Source: Roseomonas genomospecies 6 (GTDB lineage Bacteria > Pseudomonadota > Alphaproteobacteria > Azospirillales > Azospirillaceae). From it: DNA of 64,000 nucleotides. This document shows positions 24,966-33,977 of this stretch, piece after piece; the stretch's first letter is position 1, and every line of letters starts with the position of its first letter. The notes below the pieces were generated by a model. The model was not told the DNA's origin. It saw only the letters and a list, made by a program, of their open reading frames with translations, and did no database searches. The position numbers were made by a program, and so were the translations under genes. The DNA lies in assembly GCF_008365375.1 (NCBI RefSeq), contig NZ_QOKW01000015.1, positions 88,891 to 152,890 on the forward strand, in the 5' to 3' direction.

Positions 24966-25712
24966 ATGAGCGCGGAAGACACCCTGCTGTATCTCGACGG
25001 CGTGTCGGTCAGCTTCGACGGGTTCCGGGCGCTGAACAGCCTGTCGCTGGTCATCGAGCCGGGCGAGATGCGGGCGATCATCGGGCCGAACGGCGCCGGC
25101 AAGACGACCATGATGGACGTCATCACCGGCAAGACCCGCCCCGACACCGGCACCATCCTGTTCGAGGGCCGGACCGACCTGACCAGCCTGCGCGAGCCGG
25201 CCATCGCCAATCTGGGCATCGGGCGCAAGTTCCAGCGCCCGACCGTGTTCGAGATGCACACGGTCTGGGACAATCTGGAACTGTCGCTGAAGGCGCCGCG
25301 CCGTCCGCTGAAGACGCTGACCTACTCGGCGACGCGGGAGGACCGGGCGCGGATCGAGGAAATCCTCGACATCACCCGCCTGTCGCCCCGGCGCGACCGC
25401 CCGGCGGGCAGCCTGTCCCACGGCGAGAAGCAGTGGCTCGAAATCGGGATGCTGCTGGCGCAGGACCCGAAGCTGCTGCTGGTGGACGAACCGGTGGCCG
25501 GCATGACCGACGCGGAGACGGAACAGACCGCCCATCTGCTGAAGGACATCGCCGGCAAGCATTCGGTGATCGTCGTGGAGCACGACATGGTCTTCGTCCG
25601 CGAACTGGGCGTGAAGGTCACGGTGCTGCACGAGGGCTCGGTGCTGGCCGAAGGCTCGCTGGATTCGGTGAGCGCCAACAAGCAGGTCATCGACGTCTAT
25701 CTGGGGCGGTGA
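24966..25712 (+). CDS. urtD: Urea ABC transporter ATP-binding protein UrtD
   Basis: A 248-residue ATPase of the LivG type. Walker A GPNGAGKTT, Q-loop region IGRKFQRPTVFEMHTVWDNLE, signature LSHGEKQWLEIGMLL, Walker B LLLVDEPVAGMTD, and H-loop IVVEHDM. The LSHGEKQWLEIGMLLAQDP variant is characteristic of UrtD. ATG 24966 follows the urtC stop within 4 bases. Confidence 0.95.
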   Translation: MSAEDTLLYLDGVSVSFDGFRALNSLSLVIEPGEMRAIIGPNGAGKTTMMDVITGKTRPDTGTILFEGRTDLTSLREPAIANLGIGRKFQRPTVFEMHTVWDNLELSLKAPRRPLKTLTYSATREDRARIEEILDITRLSPRRDRPAGSLSHGEKQWLEIGMLLAQDPKLLLVDEPVAGMTDAETEQTAHLLKDIAGKHSVIVVEHDMVFVRELGVKVTVLHEGSVLAEGSLDSVSANKQVIDVYLGR

Positions 25713-25728
25713 CGGATTGAGGAACTTC

Positions 25729-25866
25729 CCCTCTCCCGTCCCGGGAGAGGGTGCCCGCGCAGCGGGCGGGTGAGGGTACAGCCGAGGATCAGCGTACGGT
25801 TCCCGGCGGCACCCTCACCCTCCCATGCTGCGCATGGGTCCCTCCCTCTCCCGGGGCGGGAGAGGG
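25729..25866. repeat. Palindromic repeat (family B) between urtD and urtE
   Basis: Arms CCCTCTCCCGTCCCGGGAGAGGG and CCCTCTCCCGGGGCGGGAGAGGGG enclose GGTGAGGGT/ACCCTCACC and an inner hairpin CCCATGCTGCGCATGGG. It fills almost all of the 176-bp urtD-urtE gap. Its right part is open in frame with urtE from 25751, although urtE has its own start at 25889. Confidence 0.85.
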
Positions 25867-25888
25867 GTTTTGGATCAGAGGAAGCTGC

Positions 25889-26584
25889 ATGCTCGACGTA
25901 CGGTCTGTCGATCTCCATTACGGCGCGGCGCAGGCGTTGCGCGGCGTGTCGCTGACGGCGGAGGTGGGGAAGGTCACCTGCCTGCTGGGGCGCAACGGCG
26001 TCGGCAAGTCCTCGCTGCTGCGCGCCATCGTCGGGCTGAAGCCGGTGACCGGCGGCACCATCGCCTGGGACGGCGGCGACATCACCAAGCTCGCCCCGTC
26101 GGAGCGGGCGCGGCGCGGCATCGCCTACGTCCCGCAGGGGCGGGAGATCTTCCCGCTGCTGACGGTGCGGGAGAACCTGCTGGCCGGCTACGCGCCGCTG
26201 AAGCGGGCCGACCGCTCCATCCCCGACGAGGTGTTCGAGCTGTTCCCGGTGCTGAAGTCCATGCTGGACCGGCGCGGCGGCGACCTGTCGGGTGGGCAGC
26301 AGCAGCAGCTCGCCATCGGGCGGGCGCTGGTGACCCGGCCCCGTCTGCTGGTGCTGGACGAGCCGACGGAGGGCATCCAGCCCTCCATCATCAAGGACAT
26401 CGGGCGGGCCATCGCCTACCTGCGCGACAAGGGCACCATGGCGATCCTGCTGGTGGAGCAGTATTTCGAGTTCGCCCGCGATCTGGCCGACGACTGGGCG
26501 GTCATGGAACGCGGCGAGGTCATGCTGGCGGGCAGCCGCGACGGGCTGGAGGAGAGCGAGGTCCGGCGGTATCTGACCGTCTGA
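25889..26584 (+). CDS. urtE: Urea ABC transporter ATP-binding protein UrtE
   Basis: A 231-residue LivF-type ATPase. Start ATG 25889 (AGAGGAAG upstream) gives MLDVRSVDLHYGAAQALRGVSL, the usual UrtE N-terminus. Walker A GRNGVGKSS, signature LSGGQQQQLAIGRAL, Walker B LLVLDEPTEGIQPSI, H-loop LLVEQYFEF. GRNGVGKSSLLRAIVG and DEPTEGIQPSIIKDIG are diagnostic. Separated from urtD by a palindromic repeat, completing the five-gene urea importer. Confidence 0.95.
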   Translation: MLDVRSVDLHYGAAQALRGVSLTAEVGKVTCLLGRNGVGKSSLLRAIVGLKPVTGGTIAWDGGDITKLAPSERARRGIAYVPQGREIFPLLTVRENLLAGYAPLKRADRSIPDEVFELFPVLKSMLDRRGGDLSGGQQQQLAIGRALVTRPRLLVLDEPTEGIQPSIIKDIGRAIAYLRDKGTMAILLVEQYFEFARDLADDWAVMERGEVMLAGSRDGLEESEVRRYLTV

Positions 26585-26597
26585 CGCGCCTCCGTCC

Positions 26598-26690
26598 GGG
26601 GTATCCTCGCGAAGGCGGAGCCGCGGTCCCGCCATCCTGTGCTTCCCATGGCGGGAACCGGGAACGCCGTCTTCGCGAGGATGGCACCCC
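26598..26690. repeat. Palindromic repeat (third type) between urtE and the M20 gene
   Basis: Outer arms GGGGTATCCTCGCGAAGGCGG and CCGTCTTCGCGAGGATGGCACCCC are imperfect reverse complements around an inner hairpin GTCCCGCCAT...ATGGCGGGAAC. It could act as a bidirectional or Rho-independent-like end for urt transcription, but has no T-run. Confidence 0.7.
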
Positions 26691-26768
26691 TGCGATTTGA
26701 TAACCTTGGCTCCGGACCGCGATGCGCTACCATCGGTGACGTTGTTCCAACACCGAAGGCAGTTCCGA

Positions 26769-28172
26769 ATGTCGAGCGTCCTGTCAGCCGACCCCGTTCT
26801 CCAGCAGGTCGACCGCGGTTTCGAAGAGTCCCTGGGCCGCCTGTGCGGCCTGCTGCGCATTCCCAGCGTCAGCACCGACCCGGCCTACAAGGGCGACGTG
26901 CGCCGCACCGCGGAGTGGCTGGCGCGCGAGCTGAGCGGGCTGGGCTTCGACGCCTCCCTGCGCGAGACGCCGGGCCATCCCATGGTCGTCGCCCATCATC
27001 CGGGTCCGGGTGGTGACGCGGATGTGCCGCACATCCTCTATTACGGCCACTACGACGTGCAGCCGGCGGAGCCGCTGGAGTTGTGGAACAGCCCGCCCTT
27101 CGAGCCGGCCATCGTCGAGGCGGAGCATGGCCGCCGCATCGTCGCGCGCGGCGCCGTGGACGACAAGGGCCAGGTGATGACCTTCATCGAGGCGTTCCGC
27201 GCCTGGCACGCCGTGCACGGCACCCTGCCGATCCGCGTGACCGTCCTGCTGGAGGGCGAGGAGGAGACCGGCAGCCCGAACCTGCTGCCCTTCCTGAACG
27301 CCAACGCGGAGGAGTTGAAGGCCGACGTCTGCGTCATCACCGACACCAACTCCTGGAACATCGACACGCCGGCCATCACCACCCGGCTGCGCGGCCTGCT
27401 CTACGTCGAGGCGACGCTGCACGGGCCGAGCCACGATCTGCATTCCGGCATGTTCGGCGGCGCGGTGCTGAACCCGATCAACGCGCTGACCCGCATCCTC
27501 GGCCAGATCCACGACGAGGACGGGCGCGTCCGCTTCCCCGGCTTCTACGACGACGTGGCCGAGCCCACGGACGAGGAGAAGGCGATGTGGCGGGACCTCG
27601 GCTTCGACGAGAGCGCCTTCCTGGCCGGCGTCGGGCTGAAGACCCCGGTGGGCGAGGCCGGGCGCAGCGCGCTGGAGCGGCTGTGGTCGCGCCCGACCTG
27701 CGACATCAACGGCATCTGGGGCGGCTACACCGGCGAGGGGTCCAAGACGGTCATCGCCGCCAAGGCGTCGGCCAAGCTGTCCTGCCGCCTCGTGCCGGCC
27801 CAGGACCCGAAGAAAATCCTGGCCGGGATCAAGAGCTTCCTGGAGGAGCGCACCCCGGCGGACGGGCGTTGGGAGTTCAAGGTGTTCGGCCAGTCGCCGG
27901 GCGTCCAGGTGCCGACCGACAGTCCCTACCTGCGCGCCGCCATGGCGGGGCTGGGCGACGTCTACGCCAACAGGCCGGCGCTGGTCGGCAGCGGCGGCTC
28001 GATCCCCGTGGGCGGCTACATCCGGCAGGCGCTGGGCTTCGATTCGATCTTCGTCGGCTTCGGGCTGGAGGACGACCGCATCCATTCGCCGAACGAGAAG
28101 TTCGAAGTGAAGTGCCTGCACAACGGCATCCGCTCCCACGCCGCCATGCTGGCGCGCTTCGCGGGGCTGTGA
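26769..28172 (+). CDS. M20 family metallopeptidase / dipeptidase
   Basis: A 467-residue cytosolic zinc hydrolase. Metal-site motifs are YYGHYDVQP (His and Asp, near residue 97), GAVDDKGQ, and the catalytic LLEGEEETGSPN. A dimerisation domain follows (ATLHGPSHDLHSGMFGGAVLNP), and the final metal histidine lies near HSPNEKFEVKCLHNGIRSHA. The start at 26769 is preferred over in-frame 26697 because the domain starts there and AAGG precedes it. It likely cleaves dipeptides or N-acyl/carbamoyl amino acids; the exact substrate cannot be told. Monocistronic. Confidence 0.9.
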   Translation: MSSVLSADPVLQQVDRGFEESLGRLCGLLRIPSVSTDPAYKGDVRRTAEWLARELSGLGFDASLRETPGHPMVVAHHPGPGGDADVPHILYYGHYDVQPAEPLELWNSPPFEPAIVEAEHGRRIVARGAVDDKGQVMTFIEAFRAWHAVHGTLPIRVTVLLEGEEETGSPNLLPFLNANAEELKADVCVITDTNSWNIDTPAITTRLRGLLYVEATLHGPSHDLHSGMFGGAVLNPINALTRILGQIHDEDGRVRFPGFYDDVAEPTDEEKAMWRDLGFDESAFLAGVGLKTPVGEAGRSALERLWSRPTCDINGIWGGYTGEGSKTVIAAKASAKLSCRLVPAQDPKKILAGIKSFLEERTPADGRWEFKVFGQSPGVQVPTDSPYLRAAMAGLGDVYANRPALVGSGGSIPVGGYIRQALGFDSIFVGFGLEDDRIHSPNEKFEVKCLHNGIRSHAAMLARFAGL

Positions 28173-28214
28173 GGAACCGGGAGCCCCCTCTCCCGACCGG
28201 AGCGGGGGTTCTCC

Positions 28215-30737
28215 TCAATGGGGCTTCAGCGCCTCGACCACCTGCATGTGGCCTTGCAGCGCGCCCAGCGTGAGGGCGGAGTTGCCGGCGGTGTCCATGC
28301 GGAAGGGGTTGGCGCCGCGCTCAACCAGCATCCGCGCCACGCGGTCGTGGCCGTTGTTGGCGGCGTACATCAGGGCCGACCAGCCGTGGCTGGCCACCCG
28401 GTCCACCGACACGCCGCGGTCGATCAGGATCTTCACCACCCCTTCGTGACCACGGGCCGCCGCGGCCATCAGGGCGGTCTTGCCATCGTCGTTGGTGGCG
28501 TCCAGTTCTGCGCCCGCGGCGGCCAGCGCGTGGATCACCGCCTCGTGCCCGCCCCAGGCGGCATACATCACCGCGGTGGCGCCATCGGCGGTGCGAAGCT
28601 CCGTCTTGGCCCGGCGGTCGATCAGCAGCCGCACCGCGTCCGTCAGCCCCTGCTCGGACGCCAGCATCAGCAGGGTCTTGCCGTTGTCCACCCGCTTGTT
28701 GGGATCGGCGCCGCCTTCCAGCACGCGCTTCAGCTCGTCCGCGCGGCGCATCAGGGCGATGGCCCCGTCGCGGCTGTCCAGACCGGGCCGGACCTCCGCT
28801 GCCGCGGGAGCCGCCGAAGCGGGAGGGGTGTTGGGCGCTGCGGTGACGTTGGCCGCGGCCATCGTGGTGGGGGGCAGCACGCGCCCTTCGCCCGCAGCCT
28901 TGATGCGGTCGCGCAGGTCGCCGGTGTTGGGCGCCACGATCAGGGCGCGCTCGTAGAAGCGCCGCGCCTCGTCCCAGTTGCCGTCGCGCTCCGCCAGGGA
29001 GGCCCAGCGGCGGTAGGTCTCCTCCATGGTCGCCAGCAGTTCGGGGATCTCCGGCGTGGCGGGAGCGATCTCCCGCAGGCGGGACACCGTCTCATAGGCG
29101 TTGTTGTTCGGTGGCGTGGTCAGGAGCTTGGCGGCGATCTGCCGGCGGGCCTGATCGACCAGCGTGCGCACGCGCTGATTCAGCCCGGCGTCGTCCGTCG
29201 ACAGGGGGGCGGACGGGGTGGCGGGCGGAGGCGCCGCCGTGGTTGCCGTCATGGCCGTGGCCGTGGCCGTGGCCGTCGCCGGTGGCGCGGTTTGCGGCGC
29301 CGGCTCGTCCACCAGCGGCGGCAGGGTGGCGGAGCCGGTGGGGCCCTCGCTCTGCTCCGTGCGGTATTCGTTGGCCCGCGGCTTGGGCGGCGGTGGCGCG
29401 GCCAACGGATCGGCGGAGAGCGGATCAGCCGTCGGACCGGCCATCATCGGACCGGCCACCGGCACCGGCGGCTTCGGCATCTGGGCCACCGGGGCGGCGG
29501 GCGGCTGTTCCGGCTTCGGCAGCGGTCCCGGATCGAGCTTCGCCACGGACACGGCGGGTGCCGGCGCCTGAGCCTGCGGTTGTGGCGGCGGGGCGGTTAT
29601 CTGCCGTGCGGCGGGCGGCGGGGCCTCGGCCTTCGGCTGGGACGGAATCGCGCCCGGCACCCCCGCCTCGGCGGGAAGGGAGGCGAGGTAGGGATTCTGC
29701 GTCCGGGGGGCGACGGCCAGCGTGTCGGGGCCGCGGCTGCCCGGGGCGGAAGCGTCGGCGAAGGGGTTGTGCACATGCTCCGCCACGAAGGCGCGCAGGT
29801 CCTCCCACCCCTGCCGGGCGTAGCCGAGCGCCCGCTCGGGCGTGGCGCCGGAGAGCGCCAAGCCGGGGATTGGCAGAGTCATGGCGGCTCCTGCCGCACC
29901 CAGCAGGATCAGGGTGGTGATCGCCGCCCCGGCCAGCACGGCGCGGCGGCGCGACCGCTTCCGGACCGGCAGGTCGGCGACGGGGGCGCCGGCCTCCGGG
30001 ATCGTCCAGCCGTCCGGCGCGTTCCAATCGTTGGCGGGCCAGTCGTTCGCGTCGCGCTCCGCCGTCTTGCGCGGCGGCGGAGGCGCGGCGCGCGGGGGCG
30101 CTGGCCCCGGCACGGCGGCGGGCGTGGCTGCGGCGGGCGCCACGGACGGGCCGGCACCGGGCGTCATGCGGTAGATCACGCCAAGCTCGCGCACCGCCTC
30201 CGCGAGGCCCGGACGGGCCAGCGTCCGCTCCATTTCCGGCGTGCCGCAAAGGAGAACCTGAAGGAAGCGCCCGCTGGGCGTCTCGGACCGGCTGAGGTCG
30301 ATCAGGTCGGCCAGGGTCGGTGCGGCCAGGACGCCCGCGTTCTCCACCGCCAGAAGGCCGGTGCCGGCGAGGTCGAGCCGCTCCTCCAACTCCCCGATCA
30401 GCGTATCGAAATCGCGGTCGCCGCTGTCGGAGGGCAGGGCGGCGTCACCGGCGGCGGACACCAGATCCTCCACCTGCGCCCCGGCGCGGGCGGCGACCGG
30501 AAGCACCAGCGCGCCGTCGGAGCCGACCTGCTCGACGAGCTGATGGAAGATCGCGGCCCGTCCGGACCCGGCTTCGCCCACCAGAACCAGCAGCCGCTTG
30601 CGCGCCAGCAGAGCCAGCAGAAGGCCGTCATAGACCTCCGTCTGGTCGGGGCGCAGGCCGGCGGCCTGAGGCTGGGGGTTCGCCTTGGCCTGGGAGCGTT
30701 TCGAGGATGGCGTGGCTTTCGGAGCGGAACGGTCCAT
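28215..30737 (-). CDS. Membrane protein with degenerate AAA (ExeA-like) domain, TPR-like and ankyrin repeats
   Basis: An 840-residue protein read leftward from ATG 30737; no strong Shine-Dalgarno, and longer in-frame starts have no homology-like sequence. Residues about 25-200 resemble the ExeA/GspA ATPase (LRPDQTEVYDGLLLALLARKRLLVLVGEAGSG), but Walker A ends SGRAA instead of GKT and the Walker B position reads LLAVENAG, so ATP binding is doubtful. A basic patch and one transmembrane helix follow (about 262-290, AVLAGAAITTLILLGAAGAAM). Then comes a long Pro/Ala-rich periplasmic-type linker, a TPR-like segment (RDGNWDEARRFYERALIVAPNTGDL) and five ankyrin repeats at the C-terminus (DGKTALMAAAARGHEGVVKILIDRG). 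Probably a scaffold at the envelope; function unknown. Confidence 0.82.
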   Translation of the reverse strand: MDRSAPKATPSSKRSQAKANPQPQAAGLRPDQTEVYDGLLLALLARKRLLVLVGEAGSGRAAIFHQLVEQVGSDGALVLPVAARAGAQVEDLVSAAGDAALPSDSGDRDFDTLIGELEERLDLAGTGLLAVENAGVLAAPTLADLIDLSRSETPSGRFLQVLLCGTPEMERTLARPGLAEAVRELGVIYRMTPGAGPSVAPAAATPAAVPGPAPPRAAPPPPRKTAERDANDWPANDWNAPDGWTIPEAGAPVADLPVRKRSRRRAVLAGAAITTLILLGAAGAAMTLPIPGLALSGATPERALGYARQGWEDLRAFVAEHVHNPFADASAPGSRGPDTLAVAPRTQNPYLASLPAEAGVPGAIPSQPKAEAPPPAARQITAPPPQPQAQAPAPAVSVAKLDPGPLPKPEQPPAAPVAQMPKPPVPVAGPMMAGPTADPLSADPLAAPPPPKPRANEYRTEQSEGPTGSATLPPLVDEPAPQTAPPATATATATAMTATTAAPPPATPSAPLSTDDAGLNQRVRTLVDQARRQIAAKLLTTPPNNNAYETVSRLREIAPATPEIPELLATMEETYRRWASLAERDGNWDEARRFYERALIVAPNTGDLRDRIKAAGEGRVLPPTTMAAANVTAAPNTPPASAAPAAAEVRPGLDSRDGAIALMRRADELKRVLEGGADPNKRVDNGKTLLMLASEQGLTDAVRLLIDRRAKTELRTADGATAVMYAAWGGHEAVIHALAAAGAELDATNDDGKTALMAAAARGHEGVVKILIDRGVSVDRVASHGWSALMYAANNGHDRVARMLVERGANPFRMDTAGNSALTLGALQGHMQVVEALKPH

Positions 30738-30928
30738 GGGGGCGCGCGCAATCCAATTGATGAGTCGTGACACTCCTGACTCTAGTGGCCCGCCGCCGTC
30801 CTGCGACGGTGCAAAGGGACGGGACCGCCACCTCTTATGGAGGAGGCGCGCGTCGGGACGGCTGATTCGGACCGGGCGCTGCGCTATAGGGGTGCCTGAA
30901 TTTCCACCCCGCGGCCAGGGAGTCCGGC

Positions 30929-31831
30929 ATGCGCATCGGCATCGATCTGGGCGGCACGAAGATCGCCGCGGTCCTTCTGGACCCGGATGGGACGGAACGG
31001 GCACGGCACCGCGCCGACACGCCGCGCGGCTATGCGGAGACGCTGGCGGCGCTGGCCGCTGCCGTGGCGGCGCTGGAGGAGCAGGCGGGCGTGCGGAGAG
31101 ACGCCACCGTCGGGCTGTGCCTGCCCGGCATCGTCGATGCGGCGGCGGGAACGGTGCGGGCGGTCAACCTGCCCTGGCTGGACGGGCGGCCCTTCGCCGC
31201 CGATCTCTCGCAGGCGCTGGGCCGTCCGGTGCGGATCGCCAACGACGCCAACGCCTTCGTCCTGTCGGAAGCGGTGGACGGTGCCGCCGCCGGGGTGCCG
31301 CTGGTGTTCGGGATCATCCTTGGCACCGGGGTCGGCGGCGGGATCGTCGCGGACCGGCGCATCCTGGCCGGCGCCAACGCCCTGGCCGGGGAGTGGGGGC
31401 ACAACCCGCTGCCGTGGCGGACGGCGGAGGACGGCCCGCCCGTGCCCTGCGGCTGCGGGCGGGAGGGCTGCATCGAAACGCTGCTGTGCGGCACCGGGCT
31501 GGCCCGCCTGCATCTGCGGCGGACGGGGGAGGCGCTGGCCCCGCCGGAGATCGCCGCCCGCGCCCGGTCGGGCGAGGCCCAAGCCGTGGCGACGCTGCGC
31601 CACCACGCCGACACGCTGGCCCGCGCGCTGGCCGCCGTCATCAACCTTCTGGACCCCGATGCCATCGTGGTCGGCGGCGGGCTGTCCGATCTGCCGGGCC
31701 TGTACGACGCCGTGCCGGCCCTGTGGGGGCGTTGGGCGCTGAGCCCGGCCCCGCGCACCCGGCTCATCCGCGCGCGTCACGGCGCCGAAAGCGGTATGCG
31801 CGGAGCGGCGTGGCTCTGGCCTTTGAGTTGA
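30929..31831 (+). CDS. ROK family sugar kinase
   Basis: A 300-residue cytosolic kinase. Phosphate-binding motif MRIGIDLGGTKIAAVLLD, catalytic aspartate region IANDANAFVLSEA, and the zinc-binding ROK motif GHNPLP...CGCGREGCIETLL are all present. The sequence fits fructokinase or N-acetylglucosamine kinase. The nearby (convergent) nagA supports an amino-sugar role, but the two genes are not in one operon. Confidence 0.87.
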   Translation: MRIGIDLGGTKIAAVLLDPDGTERARHRADTPRGYAETLAALAAAVAALEEQAGVRRDATVGLCLPGIVDAAAGTVRAVNLPWLDGRPFAADLSQALGRPVRIANDANAFVLSEAVDGAAAGVPLVFGIILGTGVGGGIVADRRILAGANALAGEWGHNPLPWRTAEDGPPVPCGCGREGCIETLLCGTGLARLHLRRTGEALAPPEIAARARSGEAQAVATLRHHADTLARALAAVINLLDPDAIVVGGGLSDLPGLYDAVPALWGRWALSPAPRTRLIRARHGAESGMRGAAWLWPLS

Positions 31832-31984
31832 TGCCTTCGGCGCGGCGGTCCGGTGTGGCGCGGCTTTTGCTCTATGCCTTTTGCAATGGCAGGGAGAAAG
31901 CCCGTGTTCGGCATCAGATCGGGGTTTCCTAAAGGGCGGGGCGGGGCTTCGCTGCAGAATGCAAACCAAGATGCATATCACAGT

Positions 31985-32233
31985 ATGCAGAATGCGGCAT
32001 CATTGCATCCTGCGGACGGCTTGGCGGCCAAACGCCGCTTGGAGGAAGCCTGCGTTCTGCTGCATGACGCCGCGGAAGACCTGGAATCCGCTCTGCCCGG
32101 TATGGCTGCACCGGCGGGGCGGGCCGATCTGAACGAAGCGATCGGAGCGATCATGGAGACGCTGAGGCTCGTCGCCTCGGCCCACGCGCGTCTCGAACGG
32201 GAGCCGTTGCCGGACGGAGCCTCGGCGGACTGA
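31985..32233 (+). CDS. Small helical hypothetical protein
   Basis: About 82 residues from ATG 31985. The core AAKRRLEEACVLLHDAAEDLESAL and DLNEAIGAIMETLRLVASAHARLERE would form two or three amphipathic helices with heptad-like spacing. No known family recognised. Longer in-frame starts exist at 31853, but that extension is irregular in composition. Followed 55 bases later by a terminator hairpin, which supports a real transcript end. Confidence 0.5.
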   Translation: MQNAASLHPADGLAAKRRLEEACVLLHDAAEDLESALPGMAAPAGRADLNEAIGAIMETLRLVASAHARLEREPLPDGASAD

Positions 32234-32288
32234 CGGTTCCACCTTCCCGTTCCGCCCTCCCAGGGCGCGCGGACCATCCACAAAAGCG

Positions 32289-32321
32289 AAAAGGGCGGCC
32301 CCGCCGGGGAGCCGCCCTTTT
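32289..32321. terminator. Bidirectional intrinsic terminator
   Basis: AAAAGGGCGGC and GCCGCCCTTTT are perfect 11-base reverse complements around an 11-base loop, with T-runs on both strands. It serves the small helical protein gene on the plus strand and the 20-aa peptide gene on the minus strand. Confidence 0.85.
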
Positions 32322-32346
32322 GCGTGTCCGGCTGTCCGGAATCCGA

Positions 32347-32409
32347 TTACTCGGAAACGGTCTGCCAGAAGAAGAACACGACGGCCAGAACCATCAGGGC
32401 GATGTCCAT
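32347..32409 (-). CDS. Possible 20-residue single-helix membrane peptide
   Basis: Too short for normal gene calling. Read leftward, GAGGAG lies 9 bases before ATG 32409. The peptide starts MDIALMVLAVVFFFW and ends QTVSE before TAA at 32347. Nearly all of it is one hydrophobic helix with a tryptophan at the interface, as in known small membrane proteins that attach to larger complexes. The bidirectional terminator at 32289-32321 lies immediately downstream and nagA is separately transcribed upstream. Support is the ribosome site, composition and terminator only. Confidence 0.5.
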   Translation of the reverse strand: MDIALMVLAVVFFFWQTVSE

Positions 32410-32496
32410 GGGTTAAGTCTCCTCGATGCTGCATGTGCGGGCCAGAAATCCGGGGGCCTCTATACGACAGTTTTGCGCGCGCGTGCAGGGGGTGAT

Positions 32497-33765
32497 TCAC
32501 GAAATGGCCATTTTGCCGCCGATCCAGGTCGCCCGCACCGTCAGCCGCTCGTCCAGATGCACGAGATCGGCGGCCAGGCCGGGGCGGATGCGCCCGCGCC
32601 GTCCCGCCATGCCCATGAAGTCGGCGGGGTAGGCGGAGGCCATGCGCAGCGCCTCGTCCAGCGGGATGCCGGCGCGCTCCACGGCGTTGCGCACCGCCGA
32701 CGCCATGTCCAGGGCGGACCCCGCCAGCGTGCCGTCCGTGGTGACGCAGCGCCCGTCCTCAACCCGGATGTCCTGCCCGTAGAGCCGGAAGCCGCCGGAC
32801 GAACCGGCCTGCGAAACGCCGACCGGGGGCATGGCGTCGGTGACCAGGAACAGCCGCCCCGGCGCCTTCGCCTTCCAGGCCAGCCGGACGCTGGCATCGT
32901 GGACGTGATGCCCGTCCACGATGATCCCGCACCAGACCGAATCATCCTCCAGCGCGGCGCCCACCATGCCGGGTTCGCGGGAGCCGAGCGGGCTCATGGC
33001 GTTGAACAGATGGGTAGCCCCGGTGATGCCGGCGGCGAAGCCCGCCTTCGCCTGCGCCCATGTGGCGGCGCTGTGTCCGGCGGCGACCCGCAGGCCGGCG
33101 GCGGCCAGCCGGCGGATCTGCCCGGGCGGGACCGTCTCCGGGGCCAGCGTGACCAGCGCCGGCAGGCCGGACAGGCCGCCGAGCAGGGCGAGGTCGTCGG
33201 CGTCTGGAGCCGCGATGAAGCGTGCGTCATGGACGCCACGGCGCTCCGGCGCGATGTGGGGGCCTTCCAGATGGATGCCCAGCACGCCGGGCACGCCCTC
33301 GGCCATGGCGGCGCGCACCGCGGCCACGGCGGACGCGCGCGTGTCCGGCGAATCGGTGATGACGGTGGGCAGCATCCCGGTGGTGCCGAAGCGGCGGTGC
33401 GCCTGCGCGATGCGGCGCAGCGTCGGCACGTCCGGCGTATCGTTGAACAGCGCGCCGCCCCCGCCATTCACCTGAAGGTCGATGAAGCCGGGGGCGAGGA
33501 GGCCGCCGCCGAGATCGGTCACCTCGGCGCCGGGAGGAATCGCGTCCGCGGCGGTGACCGCGAGGATGGCGGCGCCGTCGATCAGCAGGGCCGCATCCTC
33601 CAGCACCGAGTCGCCGGTGTGGAGCGTAGCGTTGACGAGCGCTTTCAGGGAGCTGGCTCCGGTCGACCTGTGTGCCGTGTTCAAGAATCTGCACCCGATG
33701 ATATGCCGCGGACGGACAGGAAACCCCGGATGAAGCGGCGGCGCAAGAGGCGGCAGGCAGGTCAT
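32497..33765 (-). CDS. nagA: N-acetylglucosamine-6-phosphate deacetylase
   Basis: Removes the acetyl group from GlcNAc-6-phosphate in amino-sugar recycling and catabolism. The amidohydrolase fold is clear: LLAPGFIDLQVNGGGG, LGIHLEGPHIAPERRGVH, AAGHSAATWAQA, GATHLFNAMSPL, GIIVDGHHVHDASVRLAWKA, LVTDAMPPVG and ALRMASAYPADFMGM, so metal-ligand and catalytic residues are in place. The native domain appears to start near SLKALVNATLHTGD. The ATG at 33765 has GAAGG close upstream but adds about 40 unusual residues; a TTG at 33684 is an alternative start. Confidence 0.88.
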   Translation of the reverse strand: MTCLPPLAPPLHPGFPVRPRHIIGCRFLNTAHRSTGASSLKALVNATLHTGDSVLEDAALLIDGAAILAVTAADAIPPGAEVTDLGGGLLAPGFIDLQVNGGGGALFNDTPDVPTLRRIAQAHRRFGTTGMLPTVITDSPDTRASAVAAVRAAMAEGVPGVLGIHLEGPHIAPERRGVHDARFIAAPDADDLALLGGLSGLPALVTLAPETVPPGQIRRLAAAGLRVAAGHSAATWAQAKAGFAAGITGATHLFNAMSPLGSREPGMVGAALEDDSVWCGIIVDGHHVHDASVRLAWKAKAPGRLFLVTDAMPPVGVSQAGSSGGFRLYGQDIRVEDGRCVTTDGTLAGSALDMASAVRNAVERAGIPLDEALRMASAYPADFMGMAGRRGRIRPGLAADLVHLDERLTVRATWIGGKMAIS

Positions 33766-33852
33766 AACCCTTCGGAAAGTAAGGATTATGCCTTAGGATT
33801 TGTTGGGGATGATGTTCGTTAGGGATTGCCAGACGGGACAGGTTTCTGGCAG

Positions 33853-33880
33853 AAAAAAGGCCGCTGGTGAACAGCGGCCT
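33853..33880 (-). terminator. Terminator-like hairpin in the nagA leader
   Basis: AGGCCGCTG-GTGAA-CAGCGGCCT has 9-bp perfect arms. On the minus strand it is followed by a T-run. It lies about 90 bases upstream of the nagA start on the nagA strand, so it could attenuate nagA or end a short minus-strand RNA. Confidence 0.5.
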
Positions 33881-33977
33881 GAGTTTAGGGAGGAAACGCC
33901 CAAGAAGGGCGAAGCAGCAATCGCTTGCTGCACTGCAAAATTAACAAAGTTCTCAGGCGGGTGCAAACCCCGAAGCC

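Noticed and set aside
28218..30770. 850-codon plus-strand frame opposite the ankyrin protein
   Set aside because: Shadow of the minus-strand gene, which has clear ankyrin repeats and a membrane helix.
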